Origin: Panicum virgatum
Lineage: Eukaryota; Streptophyta; Magnoliopsida; Poales; Poaceae
Direction: 5' to 3'
NCBI RefSeq assembly: GCF_016808335.1
Contig: NC_053147.1
Location: 68,384,960-68,448,959 of the forward strand
Length of the DNA: 64,000 nucleotides
The notes beneath the pieces were generated by a model. The model ran no database searches and had not been told where the DNA came from. It worked only from the letters and a program-made list of their open reading frames with translations. Below are positions 1-11,340 of this stretch, piece after piece. Every line of letters begins with the position of its first letter. Within the stretch, counting starts at the first letter, position 1. The position numbers and the translations under genes are program-made.

Positions 1-264
1 TAAACGGGTCGGCTACCAAGTACTACTAGTACTATATATAGACCAGTGCCATGCCTTGAATGAGGTTCAAAAATCAAACTGTTACAAGTTCAATCATCTT
101 CTGACTTGTGTTAATCTTTCATCACATATATATGGGTAACCAGTGAAGTATTGGAGCAAACCAAAAGTCCAAAACAATATGGTGGGTGTTGACTTCTATA
201 CAATTGTGTGAATCCCAAGCTGGGTTGGATAGATAGGCTTGCTGCGTGTTGGATAGCTACTCTT

Positions 265-657
265 TGTTGGGATTCTGATCTGTAAAGCTTAAACAGTGAA
301 CTCATTAAATGATCTACAGTAAAATAATTAATGAAAAGCTAAAGAAGATAAGGGAACGGGATGGAAACATCCCGCGCCGCCTTGATCAGGGGCGGCAACC
401 GACGTAGGCATGTCGGTTTCCCCGGTGTGCAACTTGCCTATATAAAGGGGCAGAAACCCCGTTAAAAAGGTGTTGATCACCTTCGCGTTGCCAACACCGG
501 GGTTTTGTGACCGGCTCAAACACACACACATACACAGATGAAAGAAGAACAGAGCAAGAAGAGGAAAGACGGAAGCTCAAGAGCAAAGGTACTAAACCTA
601 ATTGAGCTCCCTGTTTGTGGTTCAAATCTTAGCCTAGTGATCCTATAAGACCTAACA
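265..657 (+). repeat. 5' LTR of the LARD-like element
   Basis: This 393-bp repeat begins TGTTGGG and ends CCTAACA. A TATA box (TATATAAAGG) lies at 439-448. The 3' copy is at 6342-6734. A GTTTCCCCGG motif and a CACACACACA run near its right end are shared by both copies. Confidence 0.96.
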
Positions 658-672
658 ATGGCACCAGAGCCA
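658..672 (+). other. Primer binding site of the LARD-like element
   Basis: TGGCACCAGAGCC directly follows the 5' LTR. It resembles the usual Copia site TGGTATCAGAGCC, complementary to the 3' end of initiator methionine tRNA, with two differences in the middle. Confidence 0.8.
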
Positions 673-904
673 TCTAGAGCTAAGTTTGAACCCTCTGAGT
701 TTTCGGTTTCATGTCAAAAGCCCATATTCACGTCGTTTTGCCTCTGTTAAGTTGAAATAATGCCCGAAATGATGTCAATTCGAGCTAGAGCTTCGAATTA
801 AGCATGAGAAAGGAGGGGAATTGAAGCAATTAAGTACTAATCCTAAGAAATTCCCCAAATTCCCAAATCAGGAACCCTAGCTACAGTGTTATCCCCAAAA
901 TTTT

Positions 905-1640
905 CCCCAAATCCTTGAACCCTAACCCTAAGATCTAAGAGAAGGGCGAGGAGACATACCTAAGGGCCGTCCTGGCCATTGCTGGCCTCGGTGTTGCCGC
1001 GGCCGGCGCCTCAGTGCGGGCACACGCCCGGGACTTGGCCCCGTGCGGTTCCCTTATCCCCGCCGCAACGGCTCGCCGCCGGCCTCCTCTAGGGGCCAGC
1101 GCGATGCCGGTAGACCGGCCAGCGGCCGGATCCTGGCCCCCTCGCCGTCGCCACCGCGGATCTGGGGGATCTCACGCGCGCGGTCGGCGGGTGCCTTAGG
1201 GCACCGACGAGCGCTGCTCGACGGAGCTGCGCGCACGCGTTCGCGGCGCGCACCTCCGGCGAGCGGAGCTCGGCGGCGCCGTGGCCTCCCTCCGCGCCGG
1301 CGTGGCGCTTCGCATCGCTCGCCGCCGTCGCTCTCGTCGGCTCGCTCGGTCGCTCGTGGAGTGAAGAGAGAGAAAGGGGGCAAAGAAATGATTAGGGTTT
1401 GCGGGCGGGGCGCGGCCGAACGGCTTTTTAAGGCGGCCCGGGCGTGGCGTCGAGCGTCGGATTTCATCCGACGGCGCACGCATCTCGCGGCCGAAGCGGG
1501 CCGGCGGGAGGCCGGCGGGGGTGGCACATTCCCGGCCCAGGCCCAAGTTTTTGGGCCTGAGGCCCGGGTGGAGAGGCGGTTCGGCCAAATGGGCCGGGCC
1601 GAAATAGTGCTGGGCCGAAAAATGAGTGATGGGCCGAATT
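905..1640. other. GC-rich insert in the LARD leader, gene-5'-end-like on the minus strand
   Basis: This stretch is far richer in G and C than the rest of the element. Read on the minus strand it looks like the start of a grass gene: a TATA-like CCTTAAAAAGCC (1421-1433), then AAACCCTAATC and a CTCTCTCTTC run typical of plant 5'UTRs, then a CAG/GC-rich stretch, and finally a good splice donor AG/GTATGT at 959/960. The only ATG-led frame after the leader is 38 codons long, so no protein is proposed. It may be captured host sequence or simply a GC-rich leader belonging to this element family. Confidence 0.35.
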
Positions 1641-2732
1641 TAATTGTTATTTTTCTGGAAAATTATGATATGGGTATTGGGCTGTATAGTGTTGGGCCTA
1701 AAAATACTTATGGGCTGAAATAATGTTGGTTTAGGTTATAAATATTGTTTTATCTTTAAGTATTACGATTATGGTTATTATCTCATGTTTAAAGTTTAAA
1801 GATATATCTTTTGGCAAACAATAACAAGGATTATGATTAGACTTGTTAAGTAATGAAATTTTCTCATGTTTATTTAAATTTTATGACATTTACATTATGA
1901 CTATTACTTGAAGTTATTGTTTTATATGTTATAAGCGATATCTTTATATAGTAAGGCCAAAATTAAGTAAAATTATGATAAATTTATGTAATTATGAATG
2001 ATTGAGTTTTTGCCTAAATAATATTGTTTTGGTCCAAACCTTATGGAAATTTTCTCCATTAATGATTAAGTATTTTTTCTTATGTTTATGATTAAGTATT
2101 CTCATTATGTTTTAATGCTTCACTTTATTTCTAAGGCATTTTATGTTTATGTTTTGCCTTAGCACAATTTATGTCACAATTGAAAAATTATGAAATACTC
2201 TCCAATTAAATTGGGATTATTTTCTGTGAAATTTTAGATTTAGTTTTAAGTCTATTTGAAGTATTATTTGAAATATTTATGATCCAATTATGATGATGAA
2301 TTATTTTCATTATGAAATTAAGTTATCTGCCACATACTTACGTGCCACTTACTTGAATTGAGGCTTAATAATGAAGCATCTTATGACCCATAAGTATTAT
2401 CAATTATGTGAGCATATTATACTCACAAAATTGATATGCCCATAAGTGAATCATAAAGTTGACCCATTTTGGGAAAACTCAGATAATGACATCTTTTAAT
2501 GGCCAATTTTCTAAGAAATTAAATAATGGGCCATATTTGTTTGATGCCATTAACACTTTTGTTTACGTTTGGAAAATGTGCATTCCATTAATAACACCAC
2601 TAAGGAATTATTTATTATAATGATTGGAATGCACAAATTCCAATAATTAAGTGGCTTTAACTTATAATTGTCTCAGATTGGAATCAATCCAACGGGATAT
2701 TTTGATTCAAGATCAGAATTTTAATGGTGATT

Positions 2733-3707
2733 CGTGGTTGTATTCTAACCAAAGTTGTTTACAATCATGGATTATCATGATTTAATTCATTAATGAAGTA
2801 TATTATTCATAAGCCATGCGTACTAAGTGAGTCCAATTTTGGACATAAATCTTAAAGCTGGCTTTTGAATATTTTCTTAGTTGAGCCACAAATAACGTTG
2901 ATAAGAATGTCAAATATTTTCTTAGTTGAGCCACAAATAACATTGATAAGAATGTCAGGGAAATACTAAGTTTTCTCTGATAAGTGAGAATTTGCTCAAA
3001 AGAATATTGGCATAACGTAACCGATTATATGACTTGTGACTACACATGTCATTCTTATCCTGAAGATTATGATTAACTTTGTGACTCATGACTATATTCT
3101 GACCAAAGTTGTTTATGGTCATGTGTCGCTAAGATTAATTGAGTTACTAAGTTGCGAGCTCTTAAGCAATTGTGGGCATAATCATAAACTAAGTTTTATC
3201 AAATTAAGCTAATACTGACTGATATGAATAATGAGAAATTATGTCAAGTCATATGGGTCATTTTCAATAAAGTTTCCGCTGCAAAAAGAAATAACACTCT
3301 GATTAAGTGTGGCATACGTTCATCATTCTGGCCAAAGCTGATTGATGAACGTGTGACTGCAAAATTTTGTTATTTCGGTTCATCTTCTGGCCAAAGCTGA
3401 TTTTGAACTGGAATAATGAAAGGAGTTTATATCTAAAACTAAGTGTGGCTTGTGTTTATCATTCTGACAAAAGCTGATTGATAAATACATGTCCATAATA
3501 TTTTTGTTGGTCTTAATCCACTTCTGGCCAAAGCTGATTTGGGTTATGATTCAACAAAAGAAGTTTTATGCACATAATATTAAAGTGTGGCTTGTACTTA
3601 TTCTTCTGGCCAAAGCTGATGAATAAGTGCTAGTTCACAAAATTCTGTTATTCTTTTCTATTTCTGGCCAAAGCTGACTTGGATTGGTTCAATAGAAGAA
3701 TTTTGTG
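2733..3707 (+). other. Array of eight stem-loops with a constant apex
   Basis: Eight copies of a 17-nt apex, consensus TTCTRRCCAAAGYTGNT, lie at 2743-2759, 3097-3113, 3326-3342, 3385-3401, 3462-3478, 3522-3538, 3604-3620 and 3662-3678. Seven are flanked by complementary arms: 10 bp (2733-2742 with 2760-2769), 10 bp (3087-3096 with 3114-3123), 13 bp (3313-3325 with 3343-3355), about 18 bp beyond a 2x2 mismatch (3365-3382 with 3404-3421), 11 bp (3451-3461 with 3479-3489), a 7-bp plus outer 8-bp stem (3514-3520 with 3540-3546; 3502-3509 with 3552-3559), and 10 bp (3594-3603 with 3621-3630). The eighth keeps an 11-bp outer stem (3636-3646 with 3697-3707). The last six form three pairs with a period near 138 bp. 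They lie in the sense strand of the retrotransposon. Confidence 0.88.
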
Positions 3708-6330
3708 CTGATGCTTGCTAAAATATTCTATAAAGCATCACATGCCTCTAAAGATCAAAACTAATGAGTGGCACTAAGCAATTAGATGAAAGTATCTATG
3801 CCTCATGAAAAGAACATCCGTTTATGGATGCAAAATCAAACTTATTAATTATCCCTATTGATGATAAGTATTAATTAAGTCATAAGTTCCTAAGATTATT
3901 TGAGATACCACTATCAAATGTGAAGTGGTTTTATCTGCACCTCATTAGTTCTTAAGATCATAACTAAGATGACACATACAAGTGTCATAAGAGGTGTAGT
4001 TCCCATTAGAAAAGTTCAATATTAAAGATATTGATGAGAAACTAATAATTTTATTAGTGTCTAATGGGAATATATATTAAGATAAGTCACTTATGGATAA
4101 ATATAAGAATCAGGGGGAGTAATCCCCAAAATAAGTTATGTTAAAGAGCATATTTGACATTAATGGTGAGTTGTTTCCCTTATTATGTATCAATGAGGAT
4201 AAGATAATATGATGTGCATCAAGTCATGATTAAGCTCAAAGAAAATGAGACTAGAATAAGGGAATAAGGTGAGTCTCCAAGTAAGAAAAATTCTAAGTTT
4301 TAAAGAATTGTATTTATGAAAAAGAAGATAATATCATTAGATTCTATTAGTATAAAAATATGTTTATTTTCAATGTATACATTCATGTTACTTTTATATG
4401 TTGTAATAAAGATAAACAAACAAATAAATAAAGGTTCTTTGAAATATGGTACAATTGTATAGACCACATTTCGAGGGGGAGAGTGGAACCTTCATTAGAA
4501 AAATAGAAAGGCATTTCATTATTTTCCACCTCTTTATGTCAGGTAAGAATTAAATATTGAGAAAAATATTAAGATAAGTTTATCATGTGTTAGTTTCTTA
4601 TGTATCATTTAATTAACAATGTTATTCTTACCATGAGTTATATGTTAGCCTTAGAACTGGATACTATTTCAGTATCATATCTCACCACTAATGTCACTAA
4701 GTTGAAAATTAGAAGGGAGCTCTAAAGCATGGAAGAATAATATTAAAAAACAATTAGCTAAGCTCACTTATGAATACTTGCTTTAGCTCCTTGTGGTGCT
4801 TTTAAGCCCACATGAAGATCTTTGATCAATCCCACTTAAAATGAAAGGGATTGATTATGTTATATAAGATATAAAGAATTGATGATATTTGTTGCTCATC
4901 ATTTGAAAAACTATTGACTCCATAAGTGATACATATGTACAATAAGAAATAAGTTATTTAATTAAGTTTTAAACAATAGGGATACTGTGTACATAAAATC
5001 TAGATTTTCTTTTTATCTGGATACTAAGATTGTCTTGGTGATACTCTTAAGTTTTGAACAATAATGTTCACCAAGATAAAGATCCAGGAAATGGGTTGAT
5101 TCCCATTAAGGGCAATAAATTTGCTTATGTTATGGCGGACGTAAGCATTATATGTTTAATTAAGTTATAAGTTGCCCTAAGTATCCTTAAAAGGACCGGG
5201 ATATCTGGGAAATAAGTCCAGGACTGGTCCCCTGGAAAATCATTTAGAACACTTCGCCTGATTGGCATAAGTGTAAAAGGTGTTATGTTACATGCCCACA
5301 AATAACGAGTCCAATATTTTGGACAATTATGTTACAAGAAGTGTTGATACTAAGAAATTCCACATAAAGTATTATCAACACTCTTGTGGGAGAAGTCATA
5401 TGTGGAAGGCTTCAACCAATACTTTACCTAAAGGCATCGTTAAAGATGCAAGTTAAGTTGTTGCATGTCTTAAATTATACACCATCAAATATGGATTTGT
5501 GTCCCTGATCCATATCATTTTAAAGATAAGAAATTGCTTTAAGCAATTTATCCAAGAAATTATTAAATGAAAGAGTGCAATTTTGGATCGAGTAACATGT
5601 CGAGAGGTATTCCCAGACCTAAGACATTGTGAAAGATTGAATTCAGAATCAAATATGAATATTCAAGGCCTACATAAACTCTATTTAAGACTAAGTGGTG
5701 CTTGACAAATTAAGTATGTCATAAGTGTTGAGCATCAAATAAGTTCTAAGATTATGATGCTCAATATATATAAGTATTGAGTACTAAGTGATGTGACATA
5801 AGTTTTAAAGATTGAGCATCATGTTCAGAGACTTGCCTAATACATTGCCGGCATAAGAGATAAATGGCAGCCTATTAACTAAGGGACAAGATATGATTCT
5901 GGAAATACATTGGTTTTCTTCCTCCTTTAAAAGTGCATGCACATAAGAATAAATATGAGGATAAACATATATGTTTAATGCATATAAAGGAAAACCAACT
6001 GCACTCAGGGACTATTATAACCCTATATCTCCCCATAAGCCTAAGAGGAATCACTTTGATTTTGAATGGGAACCATGGTCACTTAGTCCTGTGGTACTTA
6101 ATTAACTGCAGTGATTGATTGATCTGGTGTACCATCTTTTGAGAAGTGAGTCCGTAAGTTTTACATAAGCATAAGGAATAAGTTTTGGAGCTCCTAAGAA
6201 GTTCATTTGATATGAGGTGGCGTACTATAGCAACTGGGTTCAATGGTATTTATGATTCACCATTGTAATCCTTTTGTCTTGGTGCGTCATTTTGTTGAAA
6301 AGTGGACTTATAAGTTTAAGCCTTACGATC
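3708..6330 (+). other. AT-rich non-coding 3' interior of the LARD-like element
   Basis: No convincing reading frame was found on either strand; the longest is about 61 codons (5933-6118) and resembles nothing I know. Two purine tracts like the true polypurine tract occur inside: CAGGGGGAGT at 4111-4120 and GAGGGGGAGAG at 4473-4483. Several short inverted repeats of the type GTCCAATATTTTGGAC are present. The stretch may be a strongly decayed coding region or never coding. Confidence 0.6.
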
Positions 6331-6341
6331 AAGGGGGAGAA
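6331..6341 (+). other. Polypurine tract of the LARD-like element
   Basis: AAGGGGGAGAA lies directly before the TG of the 3' LTR, the position and composition expected for plus-strand priming in Copia elements. Confidence 0.85.
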
Positions 6342-6734
6342 TGTTGGGATTATGATCTGTAAAGCTTAAACAGTGAACTCATTAAATGATCTACAGTAAA
6401 ATAATTAATGAAAAGCTAAAGAAGATAAGGGAACGGGATGGAAACATCTCGTGCTGCCTTGATCAGGGGCGGCAACCGACGTAGGCATGTCGGTTTCCCC
6501 GGTGTGCAACTGGCCTATATAAAGGGGCAGAAACCCCGTTAAAAAGGTGTTGATCACCTTCGCGTTGCCAACACCGGGGTTTTGTGACCAGCTCAAACAC
6601 ACACACATACACAGAGGAAAGAAGAACAGAGCAAGAAGAGGAAAGACGGAAGCTCAAGAGTAAAGGTACTAAACCTAATTGAGCTCCCTGTTTGTGGTTC
6701 AAATCTTAGCCTAGTGATCCTATAAGACCTAACA
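6342..6734 (+). repeat. 3' LTR of the LARD-like element
   Basis: This 393-bp repeat pairs with 265-657 and ends at the second CTCTT target duplication. Seven of the eight LTR differences are base transitions or single changes in the CCCGCGCCG region and the CACACA-rich end; no indels were seen. Confidence 0.96.
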
Positions 6735-8032
6735 CTCTTAGTTTATATAAGAGAGATTGGAGAATGTACATGTCATTCTTGTCGCCACCATTTCTCCTCT
6801 ACATCGTCCTCATGGTTCATGGTTGCTGCGGTGGCCTTCATGGACACAAGATTCCACCTTGGGCATCATGCTTTTCCGCTATCATGGGAGTCAGGCTGTG
6901 GTATACATAACCAACGACCCTCTCTACCAGCACCACCAACACCATCGTTGCAGCCCTCTGTGAGTTGTCTATCACCAAAGATTACGGTTGCAACCGCTCC
7001 TATTGCCGAATCGACTACCCTTCCTCGTGATGGTGGCACCACAGCTGGGCGACACCCTATGTACGGATGCTGAGGTTGCCGATGCTATAGTAAGTCATTT
7101 GTTGGGATGATGATGGTGACAACTACTATGTCGGCCATGAAGCTCATGATAAATCTCTTCAGGGTGGCAAAACAAGGGGGAATCACTCATATACCACCAG
7201 TTCAGCTCTTTATCTCATAATAAAGATCACACTATTGGCACGAAGCAAACATGCACATGAAATGAACTCAAGATCCTAAATAGATGAATGAATGAATGGT
7301 ACACAAACAGTTTTATGATCGACTTTGCAGCAGCTTGCGAGCTAAATAAAGGGGCATGTACCCAAAACAGTTATAGTCTTTTAGATCGGTGTTTGGATCC
7401 TGGCATGTTCTTAGTTGCTCGTGAACTCTGAGATAGCTTATTATATGGGATGCATGTTGGCAAACTGGCCGTGCGCCCGTGCCATTGCCGGGCAAAAGAA
7501 CCGGCGCGCGCCGCACGGTTACGTGCGCGTCGTGGAGGCTCAGTCGCCGGCAGAAAACATGGTGGCCTCAGCACCGCGGGCCGGGGAGGGCGCGGCGCTT
7601 GGAGAGGGGATCAACCGATCGAGGCACTGGCGAGAGAGGAGGTGGTTGTAGCGGTGGCAGAGATGAACGCTGACGACGACGTGTCAACTTTGTGGTTTGC
7701 GGTCCACCGGCGGGCGGCCACGGCGAACTGGGAGAGCGCGCCGGCGACTAGTGGCAGCGCGCCAGGTCGGGGTGGACGGTAAATCAAATACCATCCACCT
7801 GGTCTGTATTTGGTTTGCCGTCCGGACCCGTGGTCCCCTGCTCCGTTAGCCAGTTTCGATCCATGCCCAGGATGTCGTTGGAGCCGCGTCATGTCCAGTG
7901 GTCATCCGCCGTCGCTGGCGCCGCCGGTGCCTCGCGACTGACGGCCGTCCGCTGATGACAATGAAAGCCAGCGCCTGAAGCAGCTGGGTACGAGTATTCA
8001 GTAAACTCCTGCCACAACAGCAGGTGAGGTTT

Positions 8033-8435
8033 TGTTAGCGTAGCTCTCGTGTAAACTTGTGTTTCTCAGTTTCTGTTAGTTAGAAAGTTTGTTTCTTGCC
8101 TTAGCTGTCGCGGAGCTCAGCCTCCGGCTTCACCGGCCCGAGCGCGTCTTGTAACTGCGCCACGATCTCTTTGTGGCGAGTGGAGTCCGCGTCGCGCGGC
8201 ATGACCCGGCGTGTGGGATGGCACACGCATTCCTCGGATCATGGCGCGCGCCTGCAGGTGGAGAACGTGCCCCTGTTTCCCTTAGTTTGTTTTAGCTTAT
8301 ATAAATAAAAGCTTATCAGAAAACGTCGCAGTGATGCGGCACAAAAACCTCTGTGTCTTCGTTCAATCCACAAGCCTGTGTTCTTGAGAGTTCTTGAGAG
8401 CTGAGTGCTCTTGGCCGGAGCAATTCCGGCTGACA
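8033..8435 (+). mobile_element. 403-bp solo LTR inside module M1 (U1)
   Basis: The element begins TGTTAGCG, ends CCGGCTGACA, and is flanked by GGTTT on both sides (8028-8032, 8436-8440). Module M3 of the same unit provides the unoccupied site: CTCAGGTTTCAGTTTGCTG near 10356. A TATA box (TATATAAATA) lies at 8299-8308, followed by a TTCGTTCAATCC stretch of the kind seen near transcription starts in Copia LTRs. No internal retrotransposon sequence remains, so LTR-LTR recombination is inferred. Confidence 0.88.
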
Positions 8436-10699
8436 GGTTTCAATTTGCTGCTGATGGATTCCTCTCAAGAACGGAAAAGAAATTTCTCTCCTCGCAGCTC
8501 AAGGTCCTCCTCTCTGTCTCCGACCAGGGCACACGTTCTCGTGGGCTTGCGCAAGAATACAGGTTCGCGTTTGCCGGGTTACTCGAGATTTCCATGTGAG
8601 CTTCTTGGCGAAACCTGCTTGTTGGACGGGGAGGTGGTGGCAGCCACCGCCGGACGCGATCACCGTGGCCGATTTCCCCGGCGGTGCATGACGGCGAAGC
8701 TGCCATCCCTCCGGGGCACCAGTTCGCCAACGCCGCAGCGTTGCTGCCGGTGCCGGTATATAGGGCGGTCTCCCGTGGCGAGGCGGTGGCGCGGATGGCG
8801 GCGCCGCCGAGGCCGGCCGGTTGTCGCGCCGCTGGGACGAGCGCCGGTAGACGTGGGGTAAGCGCTTTGACATGGCGCCGTTGGTACGTATTGTCGCGGC
8901 GCTGGCGAGGTGTCGCGCGACCGGCCGTGGCGAACGGGCCGGCGAGCGGTGCCAGCGGCAGGCATCTAGGCCGCCGGGTGGACGGCATCTGGTTCACCGT
9001 CCACCCCGACCCCGGACGGTGTTTCATTTACCGTCCGGATCCGGGATCACCTGGACCGTCGGATGTAAAGCGTGCGTGCAGGATCGATCCTACCGATTAG
9101 GCTGCTGGAGGTCGGAACACTGTGTGGGCCAAGCGGAGGCCCAATTACGGAGGACCCACCGGCCCAAGCGTGCGTGACCAGGAGGACTTCACCGTTCCGT
9201 TCTGTCTTCGTTGGTGGCCGACTCAACTTTGAAACTCTGAAGAGTCCAGTTCCCTCACTGATAACCAGAGTTAATTCCGGCATGTCTTGCTGTCGTTCAA
9301 CTTGCGTCCGTGCCGCCGGCCGGCGGCCGGCGTTGGACGTCGAGGTGGTGCGGTGGACGTCGCGCCATCATTTCCGAGCCCGGAGCTAGCGCACTTGCTA
9401 CTACGAGTCTACGACCCACACCATGATGAGCCCCGAGCATGACCTGCCAGACCGTCCGCGCAGGCGACCTCGTCCGGCTTACCATAGCCTACCAGTCTAC
9501 CACCGACCCAGATGAGAGCAGCGCGGACGACGACGAACGGTGCCTTCTAGGACTACAGCGCCGACCTCGCCGTCGGTTAGTTGGTCTCCACTGAGGTATG
9601 TCTCCTGCAACCGCTCAATGACGAGACAGCCGGGCGGCAAGGACCCTCCCCGGACGGCGAGTGTCGGTGCCGCCGCGCGCGCGGGGAAGAAGATGCGGCA
9701 GTGAACGAAGCGCCGCGCGGGCCGGAGAGGCGAGGCTGGCTGCCGACGCCAAGGAAGACGCTTCGGCCACGGAGACGGACGCGGGGGTGAACGCGCGGTG
9801 CTCCTCTCACACAGCGTCGCCTCCGGTGACAAACGGGAGAGCGCGGCGGCGAGCGGCGACGCGGTGGGCAGGCCGGCGGCCAGGACGGGGTGGTCGGCAC
9901 TTCACCTGCCGTCCACCCCGGACGTCATTTCATTTACCGTCCGGGGCTCGGGTTCTGTCTGGCCGTTGGATGTAGATAGTGCGGCCAGGATTCGTCCTGC
10001 CGTCCTCACCACTCAAACGCAGGAGCGTTCTCTGGGCCGCGGCCCATTACCTGAGCCCACCCTTCGCTGGAGCAGCCCACAGGCTGCTGCGATTTGAAAT
10101 CGTCGGAGGCTGATCGGAGCCCGCCGTTCTCTGCTGCGGTGCTGCTCCTCGGCGCCGCCAGTTCGCCGCCGACATGGAAATCCATCCACCACCACCGTCG
10201 TCGCGATCCCCAGGTGTTCGTCCGCCATGTCCAGTGCTCGTCCGCCATTGCCGGCGCCAGCGCCCGCAACTGACGGCTGTTCGCCGGCGACATGGAAAGC
10301 CGGCGCCCGAAGCAGCTGGGTACAAAGATTCAGTAAGCTCCTGCCACAGCAGCAGCTCAGGTTTCAGTTTGCTGCTGATGGATTCCGATTCCTCTCCGGA
10401 ATGGAATGTGATTTCTCTCCTTGCAGTAGCAGCTCAAGGTCCTCCTCTCCGTTTCGACCACGGCACGTTCTCGCAGCTCGTGGGCTTTCGCCTGGTTACT
10501 CATGTGAGCTTCTTGGCGAAACCTGCAGTTTACTTACGACCAGCACTTACATGTTATTTTCTGTTTTGTGCCTTGTTTGCGTACATCCTATATTATGGGC
10601 GCTTATGGCCAGTAATTACGTTCAGTTTCCTATGCATTAACTGAAGTAATAATGTAACATCGCAACATACCTAAGCTGATCCGTATTATCACATTGCAG

Positions 10700-10798
10700 G
10701 ATCAGATGACAGGGCACCAACAGTCTGAACATCCAAAACCGTTCTCAGATGAGGTATCATCATCACAAGATAAAGACACTGATCCTAGAGAAAGTTGA
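10700..10798 (+). CDS. Possible terminal exon of an unknown plus-strand gene (U1)
   Basis: A strong splice acceptor (TATCACATTGCAG, ending 10699) is followed by 32 codons and a stop; the peptide is polar, with a DEVSSSQDKDTDP run. The preceding 170 bp are T-rich like an intron. No matching upstream exon could be assigned, although module M3 ends about 170 bp upstream. The exon is present unchanged in all five units at 21365, 32031, 42698 and 52316. It could be a piece of a gene or chance. Confidence 0.3.
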   Translation, partial: DQMTGHQQSEHPKPFSDEVSSSQDKDTDPRES

Positions 10799-11005
10799 TG
10801 AAACATAACACAGCAGACAACCACCATGTAGCAACGTTAGCAACAGCTACTATTGCAAGATGCGAACTCCAGGTACGATACAACAGTTTACAACACATGA
10901 TGCTCCATAATTTAACGGTAGTCACATTCACAAATAAACTAGTACATTAAGTGATAATAGATAAGCATTTCCTAAAGCATCGATCAGGCTGAAGCTGCTT
11001 GATGA

Positions 11006-11340
11006 CTACTCGCCATCGGACACAGGGTCCCTGTGCTTGAAGAGGTCCTTGCATTGACTGTAGAGCATTGGGGCCATGCATATGGCAGAAATCACAGAAG
11101 CAACACTAGTAGCGGCAGCCATAGCAAAAGCCGGGTGGTACGGCTCCGAACACAGGAACCTCTTGCTGCAGAACCTGCAGGGGATTCCATTATTAATTAC
11201 TTCCATCGGAAAAACCAGAACAATACACATCGGATAAACTGTGCGATTGCAATCTTATGGCAATGCACTTACTGTTCCATCTTCCTAGGCGCCTTGATGC
11301 TTCCAGCTCCTCGAGAAAGCATGGGGTTTCGCCACTGACC
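11006..11340 (-). pseudogene. Amplified exons 2-3 of a small host gene (U1 copy)
   Basis: Exon 3 is 11006-11174 (acceptor CCCCTGCAG) and exon 2 is 11273-11340 (acceptor TTGTTGCAG, donor GTAAGTGC), separated by a 98-bp intron. Splicing joins them in frame into a 78-residue C-terminal part: a basic stretch (GAGSIKAPRKMEQ), two cysteines, one likely membrane segment (AFAMAAATSVASVISAICMA) and an acidic end. The first exon is absent in this unit: just 27 bp upstream of exon 2 the sequence changes into CACTA transposase. The complete arrangement is seen only beside U5 (52622-53629). Confidence 0.65.

Larger units (their letters stand above)
265..6734 (+). mobile_element. Complete non-coding LTR retrotransposon (LARD-like, Copia-style ends)
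   Basis: The element starts TGTTGGGATT and ends AGACCTAACA, is flanked by the 5-bp duplication CTCTT (260-264 and 6735-6739), and splits a site that is intact in U2-U5 (for example near 17423). The LTRs are 393 bp each and differ at 8 positions (2.0%) by eye, about 0.8 million years at the usual grass rate of 1.3e-8 per site per year (inference). A primer site follows the 5' LTR and a purine tract precedes the 3' LTR. The 5684-bp interior shows no gag or pol reading frame: it is GC-rich at 905-1640 and then AT-rich with no long frame. It needed enzymes from another element to move. Confidence 0.95.

Noticed and set aside
1043..1723. 226-codon frame in the retrotransposon leader
   Set aside because: It lies in a GC block, is Arg/Ala/Gly-rich in a compositional way, has an equally long frame on the other strand, and matches no gag.
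3313..3707. CRISPR-like array of the TTCTGGCCAAAGCTGAT repeats
   Set aside because: Spacers are complementary flanks of each repeat, not unrelated sequence, and the setting is a plant retrotransposon.
8440..9027. Long GC-rich overlapping frames on both strands in M1-M3 (with copies in every unit)
   Set aside because: Biased composition keeps all frames open by chance, no domain is recognisable, and one-base differences between units change the frames.
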